Shown here one piece after another: positions 14,737 to 22,642 of a DNA stretch of 30,913 nucleotides (positions are counted from its first letter, which is position 1; each line of letters opens with the position of its first letter). The notes below the pieces were generated by a model. The model was not told where the DNA came from, made no database searches, and saw only the letters and a list, made by a program, of their open reading frames with translations. The stretch comes from an uncultured Blautia sp. (lineage in GTDB: Bacteria > Bacillota > Clostridia > Lachnospirales > Lachnospiraceae): NCBI GenBank assembly GCA_937893675.1, contig CALBGI010000070.1, positions 1 through 30,913 of the forward strand, in the 5' to 3' direction. Both the position numbers and the translations under genes were made by a program.

Positions 14737-14762
14737 AAACCGACAGCGATCGCCCGGTTTTT
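14737..14762 (+). terminator. weak terminator after the sigma/anti-sigma cassette
   Basis: AAACCG (14737-14742) pairs with CGGTTT (14755-14760), followed by TT and a CC interruption. The six-pair stem and short T-run make it weak. The remaining 14763-14850 shows no gene. Confidence 0.4.
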
Positions 14763-14851
14763 CCGGCAGAAAACGAAGAAATCAGACCATAATGCTCTAA
14801 AAGGAAGACAGAGTAATTCCGCCACCCGCGCAGCAGACAGGTTTTTTGGAA

Positions 14852-14859
14852 TTGTCGAA
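14852..14859 (+). promoter_or_regulatory. 0A box (Spo0A binding site)
   Basis: TTGTCGAA contains the core 0A box TGTCGAA. It lies about 40 bases ahead of the -35 box of spo0A, a position fitting autoregulation by Spo0A~P, as known for spo0A in Bacillus. Confidence 0.6.
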
Positions 14860-14899
14860 AAAGGACGAACGAAAATGGCTGAAATCAGGCATTTTCGGC

Positions 14900-14929
14900 T
14901 TGATTTCTACAGCGCGGCTCCTCTATAAT
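14900..14929 (+). promoter_or_regulatory. promoter of spo0A
   Basis: TTGATT (14900-14905), 18 bases, and a perfect TATAAT (14924-14929). The leader before the ATG at 15020 would be about 85 bases. Confidence 0.55.
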
Positions 14930-15019
14930 ATTTTTTGATATGCAGGAACAGACAGAAAAAGGGCCCTTTTATGTTTGTACAACATGTATTTGTCTAATCA
15001 GTTAGGAGGAAAAGACCTC

Positions 15020-15826
15020 ATGGAAAAGCTAAATGTGGCGATTGCAGATGATAATGAGCAGATAGTGGAACTGCTCGGCCGTATGATAGAGGAAGATAAT
15101 GAACTTGAGTTGGTGGGGAAGGCACATGATGGAGAAGAAATTTGTGAAATTATCAAGGAAAAACAGCCGGATGTGGTAGTCCTGGATATTATTATGCCGA
15201 AGGTGGACGGTCTTTCTGTAATGGAACGTCTTCAGACGGAGAATTCCGGAAAGAAAATGCCGTCTTTTATTGTAGTTTCCGCAGTGGGACAGGAACGCAT
15301 CACAGAGGATGCCTTTACCTTAGGGGCAGATTACTATATGCTGAAGCCTTTTGACAATCAGCTTCTGCTTAACAGGATCAAGCACATGCGGCGGGGCGGT
15401 CTGCGGCAGAGCAGAGAGATCAGCCGTCAGACGCCTCCGGAGAAAAATCCGCAGAAAATGTTTGGAAGTCTGGAAAACGATGTCACAAACATCATACATG
15501 AAATCGGCGTCCCGGCACATATCAAGGGGTATCAATATTTAAGAGACGCCATCATTCTGGCCGTAAACGATATGGAGATGCTCAATTCCATTACAAAAAT
15601 CCTGTATCCAACCATCGCGAAGAGACATCAGACGACTCCGAGCCGTGTGGAGCGGGCCATCCGCCATGCCATTGAAGTGGCGTGGAGCCGGGGGAAAATG
15701 GATACGATTGACGCCCTGTTCGGGTACACGGTAAGCACGGGAAAGGGCAAGCCGACAAATTCTGAATTTATTGCTCTCATTGCCGACAAAATTCGCCTGG
15801 AATACAAAAATCGCTCTTTCCAATGA
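15020..15826 (+). CDS. spo0A: sporulation master regulator Spo0A
   Basis: A 268-residue response regulator that commits cells to sporulation. The receiver domain (about 1-125) has the acidic pair D10-D11, the phospho-acceptor D56 in VVVLDIIMP, and the conserved Lys in YYMLKPFD. After a linker rich in Arg, Gln and Pro, the Spo0A C-terminal domain runs from about 150, with SRVERAIRHAIEVAWSRG as the DNA-recognition signature found only in Spo0A. The ATG at 15020 is chosen: AGGAGG lies 10 bases upstream, while an in-frame TTG at 14975 is unsupported. In many clostridia spoIVB precedes spo0A; here an ECF sigma cassette does. The 0A box upstream suggests self-control. Confidence 0.97.
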   Translation: MEKLNVAIADDNEQIVELLGRMIEEDNELELVGKAHDGEEICEIIKEKQPDVVVLDIIMPKVDGLSVMERLQTENSGKKMPSFIVVSAVGQERITEDAFTLGADYYMLKPFDNQLLLNRIKHMRRGGLRQSREISRQTPPEKNPQKMFGSLENDVTNIIHEIGVPAHIKGYQYLRDAIILAVNDMEMLNSITKILYPTIAKRHQTTPSRVERAIRHAIEVAWSRGKMDTIDALFGYTVSTGKGKPTNSEFIALIADKIRLEYKNRSFQ

Positions 15827-15845
15827 CAGTACTATCATGTATAAT
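15817..15845 (+). promoter_or_regulatory. possible promoter of glgA
   Basis: A perfect TATAAT at 15840-15845 stands 17 bases after a poor -35 box, TTTCCA (15817-15822), that lies inside the spo0A stop region. Confidence 0.4.
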
Positions 15846-15887
15846 GAAAGGTAGCAAAAACTGTAATACAAAGGAGGGGCAATACGG

Positions 15888-17333
15888 ATGAAAAATATTT
15901 TGTTTGCAACATCGGAGGCAGTTCCGTTTATAAAAACCGGGGGACTGGCCGACGTAGCCGGTTCACTTCCAAAATGTTTTGATAAACGCTATTTTGACAT
16001 TCGTGTGATTTTACCGAAATACGCCTGCATGAAGCAGGAATGGAAGGACAAGATGGAATACGTCACCCATTTCTATATGGATCTGGGGTATAAGAACTGC
16101 TATGTGGGAATCATGCAGATGCAGTATGACGGTATCTGGTTTTATTTTATTGACAACGAGTATTATTTCAGCGGACCGCAGCCTTATGACAGCGCACCGT
16201 GGGATCTGGAGAAGTTTGCCTTTTTTTCAAAGGCAGTGCTCTCGGTGCTCCCGGTGATCGGCTTCCGCCCGGATGTGATCCACTGCCATGACTGGCAGAC
16301 CGGTCTGGTGCCGGTTTATCTGCATGATACCTTCCAGCAGAATGAATTTTTCTGGAATATCAAAACAGTTATGACAATTCATAATCTGAAGTTCCAGGGT
16401 GTGTGGGATGTAAAAACAGTGCAGGAGATCACCGGCTTGTCGGACTATTATTTTGCACCGGATAAGCTGGAAGCATACAAGGATGCGAATTTCCTGAAAG
16501 GCGGCATTGTATTTGCGGATGCCATTACCACGGTGAGCAACACCTATGCGGAGGAGATCAAGACACCTTTCTACGGAGAACGTCTGGACGGCTTGCTCTG
16601 TGCCCGCTCCGGAAGTCTGCGGGGTATTGTGAACGGCATCGACTATGATGTGTTCAATCCGGAGACGGACCCGCTGATCACGCAGAATTACAGCGCGAAG
16701 ACATTCCGCAAGGAAAAAGTAAAGAACAAGCTCCAGCTCCAGAAGGATCTGGGACTGAAAGAAGATCCCAAGGCTATGATGATAGGAATTGTTTCCCGTC
16801 TCACAGATCAGAAAGGCTTTGATCTGATCGCATATATCATGGATGAACTTTGCCAGGATGCGGTTCAGATTGTAGCGCTGGGGACAGGAGATGACCGTTA
16901 CGAGAATATGTTCCGGCATTTTGACTGGAAATACCATGGCAAGGTGTCTGCGCAGATTTATTATGATGAGGCACTTTCCCACCGGGTTTATGCGGCATCG
17001 GACGCATTTCTTATGCCGTCCCTGTTTGAGCCCTGCGGTCTGAGTCAGCTGATGAGCCTTCGTTACGGCACGCTTCCGATTGTGCGTGAGACAGGCGGTC
17101 TGAAAGATACGGTGCAGCCTTACAATGAATATGAAGGAACCGGAACCGGATTCTCTTTCCGCAACTACAATGCGCACGAGATGCTTGCGACTGTCCGGAA
17201 TGCAGAGCGTATCTTCTATGACAAGAAGCGGGAGTGGAACAAGATGGTTGACCGCGCCATGGCAGCTGATTTTTCCTGGAACAATTCTGCGCGTCAGTAC
17301 GAAGAAATGTACAACTGGCTGATCGGGGAATAA
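15888..17333 (+). CDS. glgA: glycogen synthase (ADP-glucose type, GT5)
   Basis: A 481-residue bacterial glycogen synthase that adds glucose from ADP-glucose to alpha-1,4-glucan. The N-terminal KTGGLADVAGSLPK, starting at K16, is the ADP-glucose-binding signature. HDWQTGLVPVYL and MTIHNLKFQG follow in family order; the C-terminal Rossmann domain has GIVSRLTDQKGFDLI and PSLFEPCGLSQLMSLRYGTLPIVRETGGLKDTV, which contains the catalytic Glu region. Length is typical. The AAAGGAGGGG site precedes the ATG by several bases. The other glg genes are not next to it, so storage control here may be by sporulation-linked or global signals; that is only inferred from the neighbour spo0A. Confidence 0.96.
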   Translation: MKNILFATSEAVPFIKTGGLADVAGSLPKCFDKRYFDIRVILPKYACMKQEWKDKMEYVTHFYMDLGYKNCYVGIMQMQYDGIWFYFIDNEYYFSGPQPYDSAPWDLEKFAFFSKAVLSVLPVIGFRPDVIHCHDWQTGLVPVYLHDTFQQNEFFWNIKTVMTIHNLKFQGVWDVKTVQEITGLSDYYFAPDKLEAYKDANFLKGGIVFADAITTVSNTYAEEIKTPFYGERLDGLLCARSGSLRGIVNGIDYDVFNPETDPLITQNYSAKTFRKEKVKNKLQLQKDLGLKEDPKAMMIGIVSRLTDQKGFDLIAYIMDELCQDAVQIVALGTGDDRYENMFRHFDWKYHGKVSAQIYYDEALSHRVYAASDAFLMPSLFEPCGLSQLMSLRYGTLPIVRETGGLKDTVQPYNEYEGTGTGFSFRNYNAHEMLATVRNAERIFYDKKREWNKMVDRAMAADFSWNNSARQYEEMYNWLIGE

Positions 17334-17402
17334 AATGTTGCTGTGAACGGAGGGAGCAGTAACCGTAAAATCGCAAAGTCGAAAAAAAGCGAAAGGAAAT
17401 GC

Positions 17403-17431
17403 TTGACTTCTTTTGGGATTTATAATACTAT
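17403..17431 (+). promoter_or_regulatory. promoter of recA
   Basis: TTGACT (17403-17408), 17 bases, TACTAT (17426-17431). A better-looking TATAAT at 17421 would have only a 12-base spacer. The LexA box begins 14 bases downstream. Confidence 0.5.
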
Positions 17432-17445
17432 GATTACAGAAAACA

Positions 17446-17459
17446 CGAACATAGGTTCG
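17446..17459 (+). promoter_or_regulatory. LexA operator (SOS box)
   Basis: CGAACATAGGTTCG matches the Gram-positive SOS consensus GAAC-N4-GTTC with perfect half-sites. Its place between promoter and recA start is right for LexA repression. Confidence 0.88.
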
Positions 17460-17486
17460 CATTATAAATTCTAAGGAGAATACAGC

Positions 17487-18521
17487 ATGATCAACGAAGA
17501 GAAGCAGAAGGCGCTGGAAGCAGCGCTTGGACATATTGAGAAGCAGTATGGTAAGGGCTCTGTGATGAAACTGGGGGAACAGGGCGCGAACATGCAGGTA
17601 GAGGCCGTGCCTACGGGTTCTTTGAGTCTGGACATTGCGCTTGGCGTGGGCGGAGTACCCAAGGGGCGTATTGTGGAGATTTACGGACCTGAGTCCAGCG
17701 GTAAGACCACGGTTGCGCTGCATATGGTGGCAGAAGTGCAGAAGCGCGGCGGAATTGCAGGATTTATTGACGCAGAGCATGCCCTTGATCCGGTATATGC
17801 CAAAAATATCGGCGTGGACATTGATAATCTTTACATTTCTCAGCCGGACAACGGAGAGCAGGCGCTGGAGATTACAGAGACGATGGTTCGCTCCGGCGCA
17901 GTGGATATCGTCATTGTGGACTCTGTGGCAGCTCTTGTGCCAAAGGCTGAGATTGACGGAGACATGGGAGACAGCCATGTGGGACTGCAGGCCCGTCTGA
18001 TGTCCCAGGCTCTGCGCAAGCTCACGGCAGTTATCAGCAAATCCAACTGTGTAGTGATTTTTATCAACCAGCTTCGCGAGAAGGTGGGTGTGATGTTCGG
18101 CAATCCGGAGACCACCACCGGCGGACGGGCGCTGAAGTTCTATTCTTCCGTGCGTCTGGATGTGCGCCGTGTGGAGACACTGAAGCAGGGCGGCGAGATG
18201 GTGGGAAACCATACCCGCATTAAGGTTGTGAAGAACAAGGTGGCTCCGCCCTTTAAGCAGGCAGAGTTCGATATCATGTTTGGAACCGGCATTTCCAAGG
18301 AAGGCGATATTCTGGATCTGGCGGCGGAGAATTCCATTGTGAATAAGAGCGGCGCCTGGTATGCATACCAGGGCGAAAAAATCGGACAGGGCCGTGAGAA
18401 CGCAAAACAGTTCTTAAGAGAGCATCCGGATATGTGCGATGAGATCGAGAAGAAAGTACGGATCCATTATAATCTTCTTCCCGGGGAAGAGGAAGCCGCA
18501 GAGGCGAAAAGCGAGGAATAA
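17487..18521 (+). CDS. recA: recombinase RecA
   Basis: A 344-residue RecA, the strand-exchange ATPase that also triggers LexA self-cleavage. Walker A is GPESSGKTT, Walker B lies in VDIVIVDSVAAL, and the L2 loop region NQLREKVGVMFGNPETTTGGRALKF is unmistakable. The C-terminus is acidic (EEEAAEAKSEE), as usual. The AAGGAGAA site precedes the ATG. It is under an SOS box and followed by recX after three bases, the common Firmicute arrangement. Confidence 0.98.
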   Translation: MINEEKQKALEAALGHIEKQYGKGSVMKLGEQGANMQVEAVPTGSLSLDIALGVGGVPKGRIVEIYGPESSGKTTVALHMVAEVQKRGGIAGFIDAEHALDPVYAKNIGVDIDNLYISQPDNGEQALEITETMVRSGAVDIVIVDSVAALVPKAEIDGDMGDSHVGLQARLMSQALRKLTAVISKSNCVVIFINQLREKVGVMFGNPETTTGGRALKFYSSVRLDVRRVETLKQGGEMVGNHTRIKVVKNKVAPPFKQAEFDIMFGTGISKEGDILDLAAENSIVNKSGAWYAYQGEKIGQGRENAKQFLREHPDMCDEIEKKVRIHYNLLPGEEEAAEAKSEE

Positions 18522-18524
18522 GCC

Positions 18525-19016
18525 ATGACGTTACATCCGGAAGAACAGAAGAAGGCGCGGCGCAAGGCCATGCAGCTTTTGGAACATATGGACCGGACAG
18601 AAAAGAGCCTGTCTGACCGTTTGGGTCAGGCAGGCTTTTCTAAGGAAGCTGTTGCGGATGCCATTGCTTATGTGAAATCCTATGGCTATGTGGACGACCT
18701 GCGTTATGCGCGCAATTATATTTCCTACCGTCTGGAGACGAAAAGCCGCCAGAAGCTTCTGGCAGAGCTTTCTGTGAAGGGAGTGAGCCGGGAGACTGCC
18801 ATAAAGGCGTGGGATGAGGCGGCAGAGCTTTATGAGCCTGACGAGCGGGAGGTGCTTCGGCACACCGTAGAGAAAAAATACAGTTCCCATACAGAGCTGG
18901 ACGAAAAAGGTATGCGCCGTCTTATGGGATATCTTCTTCGCAGAGGATTCTCCTATGAGGATATCCGGCATGTTTTGGAAGAAATGGATATTGTACAGAT
19001 AAACGGAAAATTTTGA
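18525..19016 (+). CDS. recX: RecA regulator RecX
   Basis: A 163-residue RecX, which caps RecA filaments. The protein consists of helical repeats: KARRKAMQLLEHMDRTEKSL, LGQAGFSKEAVADAIAYVKSYGYVDDLRYARNYI, and GVSRETAIKAWDEA, ending with LLRRGFSYEDIRHVLEEM. The YGYVDD-x-RYA signature is characteristic. The ATG follows the recA stop by three bases, with GCGAGGAATAAG inside the end of recA as ribosome binding site, so expression is coupled to recA and SOS control. Confidence 0.92.
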   Translation: MTLHPEEQKKARRKAMQLLEHMDRTEKSLSDRLGQAGFSKEAVADAIAYVKSYGYVDDLRYARNYISYRLETKSRQKLLAELSVKGVSRETAIKAWDEAAELYEPDEREVLRHTVEKKYSSHTELDEKGMRRLMGYLLRRGFSYEDIRHVLEEMDIVQINGKF

Positions 19017-19035
19017 AACAATTCTTTAGAAAAAC

Positions 19036-19064
19036 TTGACATAAGTACGAAAAAAAGATAAACT
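19036..19064 (+). promoter_or_regulatory. promoter of the RNase Y gene
   Basis: A perfect TTGACA (19036-19041), 17 bases, and a poor -10 box TAAACT (19059-19064). The leader would be about 95 bases and includes CCACGGCCAGGC with no obvious stable stem. Confidence 0.45.
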
Positions 19065-19165
19065 TGTATTGTTGTATTTGCACGTAACTGTCCCACGGCC
19101 AGGCTGCTGTCAGGGTGCGGAACAGATACATTTGTACAATGAAAACTAAATAAGGAGGTGCTCCT

Positions 19166-20725
19166 GTGACAAGCACAATTTTTATTGTCATTGTCGCTGT
19201 GGTGATCACGCTACTTATTGCGATTCCAATTACTGGAAAGGTTGCTGTCGAGAACAAAGCGAAAAAAGACGCAGAGGTTATCGGCACAGCTGAGGAGAAA
19301 GCAAGAAGCATTATAGATGAAGCTCTGAAAACAGCGGAAACTAAAAAGCGAGAGGCTTTGCTGGAGGTAAAGGAAGAATCTCTCCGAACCAAAAACGAAC
19401 TGGAGAAAGAAACCAAGGAACGCAGAAACGAGCTGCAGAAGTTTGAAAAACGTGTGTTATCGAAAGAGGAATCCGTAGATAAGAAAGCGGAAGCAGTAGA
19501 AAAACGTGAGGCGGAATGCACAGCGAGATTTGCTGAATTGCAGAAAAAAGAAAAAAAGGTTGATGAACTGGAACAAAAAGGAGTACAGGAACTGGAACGA
19601 GTTTCCGGTCTTACCTCCGAACAGGCAAAAGAAGAGTTGCTCAAATCTGTAGAAGACGATGTAAAAGTGGACGTTGCCAGACTCTACAAGGAGCTGGAGA
19701 ACAGAGCCAAGGAAGATGCAGGGAAGAAAGCCAAGGAATACGTGGTGAATGCCATTCAGAAATGTGCAGTAGACCATGTTTCCGAGACGACCATTTCTGT
19801 GGTGCAGCTTCCCAGTGATGAGATGAAGGGAAGGATCATCGGCCGGGAAGGCCGCAACATCCGTACTCTGGAAACAATGACGGGTGTGGATCTGATCATT
19901 GATGATACACCGGAAGCGGTTGTTCTGTCTGCTTTTGATCCAATCCGACGTGAGGTTGCGCGTGTAGCCCTGGAAAAGCTCATTGTCGACGGAAGAATCC
20001 ATCCGGCAAGAATTGAAGAGATGGTGGAAAAAGCGCAGAAGGAAGTGGAGTCACAGATTCGTGAGGAAGGCGAGAATGCAGCCATGGATGTGGGCGTTCA
20101 TGGTATTCATCCGGAGCTTCTGAAACTTCTGGGACGTATGAAATTCCGCTCAAGCTATGGCCAGAATGCCTTGAAGCATTCCATAGAGGTGGCGCAGCTT
20201 GCTGGAATCCTCGCAGGAGAGGTTGGCGTGGATGTGCGCATTGCAAAGCGCGCAGGTCTTCTTCATGACATTGGAAAATCCATTGACCACGAGGTTGAAG
20301 GTTCCCATATTCAGATTGGTGTGGATCTTTGCAAAAAATACAGAGAATCCGCAGTTGTCATCAATGCGGTGGCAGCCCATCACGGGGATGTGGAGCCGGA
20401 ATCTCTGGTGGCATGTATCGTTCAGGCCGCAGATGCGATTTCTGCAGCACGTCCGGGTGCGAGAAGAGAAACTCTTGAGACTTATACAAACCGCCTGAAG
20501 CAGTTGGAAGATATTGCCAATGAATTCAAGGGAGTTGAGAAGTCATTTGCCATTCAGGCAGGGCGTGAGATTCGGGTCATGGTCGTTCCGGAGCATGTCA
20601 GCGATGCGGATATGGTTCTTCTGGCGCGTGATATTTCCAAGCAGATTGAGGCTGAACTGGAATATCCGGGACAGATCAAGGTCAATGTTATCCGTGAGAG
20701 CAGAGCTGTAGATTACGCGAAGTAA
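19166..20725 (+). CDS. rny: ribonuclease Y
   Basis: A 519-residue membrane-anchored endoribonuclease that starts bulk mRNA decay. Order seen: N-terminal membrane helix (IFIVIVAVVITLLIAIPI), a long coiled coil rich in Lys and Glu (about 25-195), a KH domain with GRIIGREGRNIRTLE, and an HD domain with HSIEVAQLAG and LLHDIGKSIDHE providing the metal-binding His-Asp pair. The C-terminal part (REIRVMVVPEHVSDADM, then YPGQIKVNVIRE) is typical. The start is a GTG at 19166 behind TAAGGAGGTG. Length matches the family. It stands as its own unit between recX and a terminator. Confidence 0.96.
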   Translation: MTSTIFIVIVAVVITLLIAIPITGKVAVENKAKKDAEVIGTAEEKARSIIDEALKTAETKKREALLEVKEESLRTKNELEKETKERRNELQKFEKRVLSKEESVDKKAEAVEKREAECTARFAELQKKEKKVDELEQKGVQELERVSGLTSEQAKEELLKSVEDDVKVDVARLYKELENRAKEDAGKKAKEYVVNAIQKCAVDHVSETTISVVQLPSDEMKGRIIGREGRNIRTLETMTGVDLIIDDTPEAVVLSAFDPIRREVARVALEKLIVDGRIHPARIEEMVEKAQKEVESQIREEGENAAMDVGVHGIHPELLKLLGRMKFRSSYGQNALKHSIEVAQLAGILAGEVGVDVRIAKRAGLLHDIGKSIDHEVEGSHIQIGVDLCKKYRESAVVINAVAAHHGDVEPESLVACIVQAADAISAARPGARRETLETYTNRLKQLEDIANEFKGVEKSFAIQAGREIRVMVVPEHVSDADMVLLARDISKQIEAELEYPGQIKVNVIRESRAVDYAK

Positions 20726-20756
20726 GACAGAGACAGTCAAAAAGTTCCAATAAGAT

Positions 20757-20790
20757 AAAAAGCCGTGTGGATTTTCCATGCGGCTTTCTT
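20757..20790 (+). terminator. terminator of the RNase Y gene
   Basis: AAAGCCGTGTGGA (20759-20771) pairs with TCCATGCGGCTTT (20775-20787) with one T-G pair, followed by CTT. The A-tract in front of it gives some activity in the other direction too. Confidence 0.8.
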
Positions 20791-20857
20791 AATGCCCTTT
20801 TTTTCATCCGGAGCATAAAATTACCGGTACGGGCGTAGACTTGTACAGGGTGAAGAT

Positions 20858-21460
20858 ATGGAAAAAAGCCGGTTCAAGATCAGGAAAAAACGGGAATTTC
20901 CTTTTGGCATTTTACTGTTGGGAGGATTTCTGCTGGGAAGCATGCTTCCCAATCTGCTGTGGCGTGCGCAGTGGCGACAGAATACAGCAGCATCTTTGTA
21001 TCTTCTTTTTTGCTTTGCGGACAGAAGCGTGTCAGGAATGGAATATTTTCTGGAGGTTCTGCGCATTCGGGGTGGCTTTGCACTTTTGTGCGTGCTGTGC
21101 GGAGTTACTGTGTTTGGAGTGCCGCTGGCTTTTCTGGCGGTCATTCTCACCGGCCTGGAAATCGGAACGCTTCTCACCATGTCTGTTCTTCAGTTTGGAA
21201 TTGCCGGGGGAGTGGTGGGGATGGGACTTTTGTTCCCTCAGTTTGTCGTGTATCTTCCGGTCCTGATGTGCCTGATGGAAATGGTGTATAAGGAATCCGG
21301 GGGAGTCTGGAAAAACCAGGGGCTTTTTCCGGAAAAAACGGCAGCGTATTTTCTGCGGTGTCTGCTTTTGCTTGGGGTATATTTTGTGGGGATTCTTCTT
21401 GAGACTGTGCTGAATCCTTTTGTCGTGGAAAATCTGATGGAATATATAAAAATTTTTTGA
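20858..21460 (+). CDS. spoIIM: stage II sporulation protein M-like membrane protein
   Basis: A 200-residue integral membrane protein with about five hydrophobic segments, starting at GILLLGGFLLGSMLP and ending with LLLLGVYFVGILLETVLNPFVVE. The layout (short basic N-terminus, first helix, external loop, four more helices, and a GLEIGTLL / PQFVVYLPV middle) fits SpoIIM, a part of the septal peptidoglycan-dissolving SpoIIDMP engulfment machine. Its place next to xerD is the usual clostridial neighbourhood of spoIIM, which supports the call. The ATG has AGGGTGA upstream. No clear sigma-E promoter was found. Family assignment by sequence alone is moderate because membrane proteins of this size diverge. 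Confidence 0.75.
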   Translation: MEKSRFKIRKKREFPFGILLLGGFLLGSMLPNLLWRAQWRQNTAASLYLLFCFADRSVSGMEYFLEVLRIRGGFALLCVLCGVTVFGVPLAFLAVILTGLEIGTLLTMSVLQFGIAGGVVGMGLLFPQFVVYLPVLMCLMEMVYKESGGVWKNQGLFPEKTAAYFLRCLLLLGVYFVGILLETVLNPFVVENLMEYIKIF

Positions 21461-21469
21461 GTTTTTTTT

Positions 21470-21481
21470 ACTACATGTAGT
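21470..21481. repeat. perfect 12-base palindrome
   Basis: ACTACATGTAGT lies between spoIIM and xerD with a run of eight Ts just before it on the plus strand. It might be a protein binding site or a small minus-strand hairpin; no family consensus fits well. Confidence 0.45.
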
Positions 21482-21563
21482 GGAAGGAAAAAGAAGGTGG
21501 ACGACATTTGGTGTCTTTTGCGGAAAACCCAGTAACTGTGCGGGTTTGAGACGAAAAAAGGGT

Positions 21564-21592
21564 TTGATTTTAGCTGCATTTCCAAGTATAAT
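21564..21592 (+). promoter_or_regulatory. promoter of xerD
   Basis: TTGATT (21564-21569), 17 bases, perfect TATAAT (21587-21592), about 60 bases ahead of the xerD start. Confidence 0.65.
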
Positions 21593-21653
21593 ACAATTAC
21601 ATTTTTAAAGGGCAGATTATGTTTGGAATCTGCAGAAGCGGGAAGTAGAAGTC

Positions 21654-22538
21654 GTGGAAAGAGACATAAGAGAATTTATTTCGTATTTGCATAACAGAAA
21701 AAGGACATCCATGAATACAGAGGTGTCCTATCAGAGAGACCTGAAGAAGCTGGCTGCATTTTTGAACACCAGAGGGATTCAGAGAGCAGAAGAGGTTCAT
21801 GAACTGGATTTGGAAGCTTATCTGCAGTATATGGAGAATGGGAAGTTTGCTTCCTCCAGCATTTCCAGAAGTGTGGCGTCGATTCGTGCATTTTTTCAAT
21901 ACCTGCAGAAAGAGGGAAAGATACCGACGGATGTGTCGGAGAATCTGCGTTCCCCCAAGGTGGAAAAAAAGCTTCCGGAAATATTATCAGTGGAAGAAGT
22001 GGATCGTCTGCTTCGGCAGCCGAATCTGAGCACGCCGAAAGGAATGCGGGACATTGCCATGCTGGAGCTTTTGTATGCCACCGGCATGCGGGTCAGTGAG
22101 ATCATTCATCTGAATGTTGCGGATCTGAATGTGAACCTCGGCTATGTAGTCTGCCATGATGGCGACAGAGAACGGGTGATGCCCATTGGGAGTGTCAGCT
22201 GCCGGGCGCTGCGCCGATATTTGGAGCAGGCGAGAGACGTTTTTGTAAAAAATCCGGAGGAACAGGCGCTGTTTACCAACTGTAACGGTCGGATGATGAG
22301 CCGCCAGGGCTTTTGGAAAATGCTGAAAGGCTATGCGGACGAGGCGGGGATCAAGAGGGATATTACACCGCACACGCTGCGACATTCTTTTGCAGTGCAC
22401 ATGCTGCAGAATGGGGCTGACGTAAAAAGCGTGCAGGAGATGCTGGGCCATTCGGACATTTCCACCACGCAGATTTATCTGAATATGAATGCGGAAAAGA
22501 TGCGGGATGTGTATATGAAGGCACATCCGAGAAGTTGA
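21654..22538 (+). CDS. xerD: tyrosine recombinase XerD
   Basis: A 294-residue site-specific recombinase that resolves chromosome dimers at dif. The N-terminal SAM-like domain spans about 1-85; the catalytic domain has R146 (ATGMRVSEI), H240 and R243 in HTLRHSF, H266 in LGHSD and the nucleophile Y275 in TQIYLNM. The beta-hairpin that normally offers the catalytic Lys (GKGNKER) reads CHDGDRER, with Asp169 in its place. The start is a GTG at 21654 with GGGAAG upstream; an upstream ATG runs into a stop. Length is normal for XerC/XerD, and its position after spoIIM supports XerD rather than a mobile integrase. Confidence 0.9.
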   Translation: MERDIREFISYLHNRKRTSMNTEVSYQRDLKKLAAFLNTRGIQRAEEVHELDLEAYLQYMENGKFASSSISRSVASIRAFFQYLQKEGKIPTDVSENLRSPKVEKKLPEILSVEEVDRLLRQPNLSTPKGMRDIAMLELLYATGMRVSEIIHLNVADLNVNLGYVVCHDGDRERVMPIGSVSCRALRRYLEQARDVFVKNPEEQALFTNCNGRMMSRQGFWKMLKGYADEAGIKRDITPHTLRHSFAVHMLQNGADVKSVQEMLGHSDISTTQIYLNMNAEKMRDVYMKAHPRS

Positions 22539-22569
22539 GAAGGAGTTGAATAGCCAAAATATCAAAATC

Positions 22570-22614
22570 GCCCTGGTGGACGGATAGTACAAAACGTCCA
22601 CCAGGGCTTGTTTT
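22570..22614. terminator. bidirectional terminator between xerD and the DAHP synthase gene
   Basis: GCCCTGGTGGAC (22570-22581) pairs perfectly with GTCCACCAGGGC (22596-22607). TTGTTTT follows on the plus strand and GATTTTGAT on the minus strand, so it can serve both convergent genes. Confidence 0.88.
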
Positions 22615-22642
22615 AGGGTTATTTTTGCGATAGCTTATACCA

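Noticed and set aside
17421..17426. TATAAT as the -10 box of recA
   Set aside because: It is 12 bases after TTGACT and has no acceptable -35 box at 16-18 bases; the TACTAT five bases on has correct spacing.
16227..18212. Long open frame on the minus strand (661 codons) across glgA and recA
   Set aside because: It is the antisense shadow of two well-identified genes, has no ribosome binding site, and its translation is rich in His, Cys and Arg with no domain.
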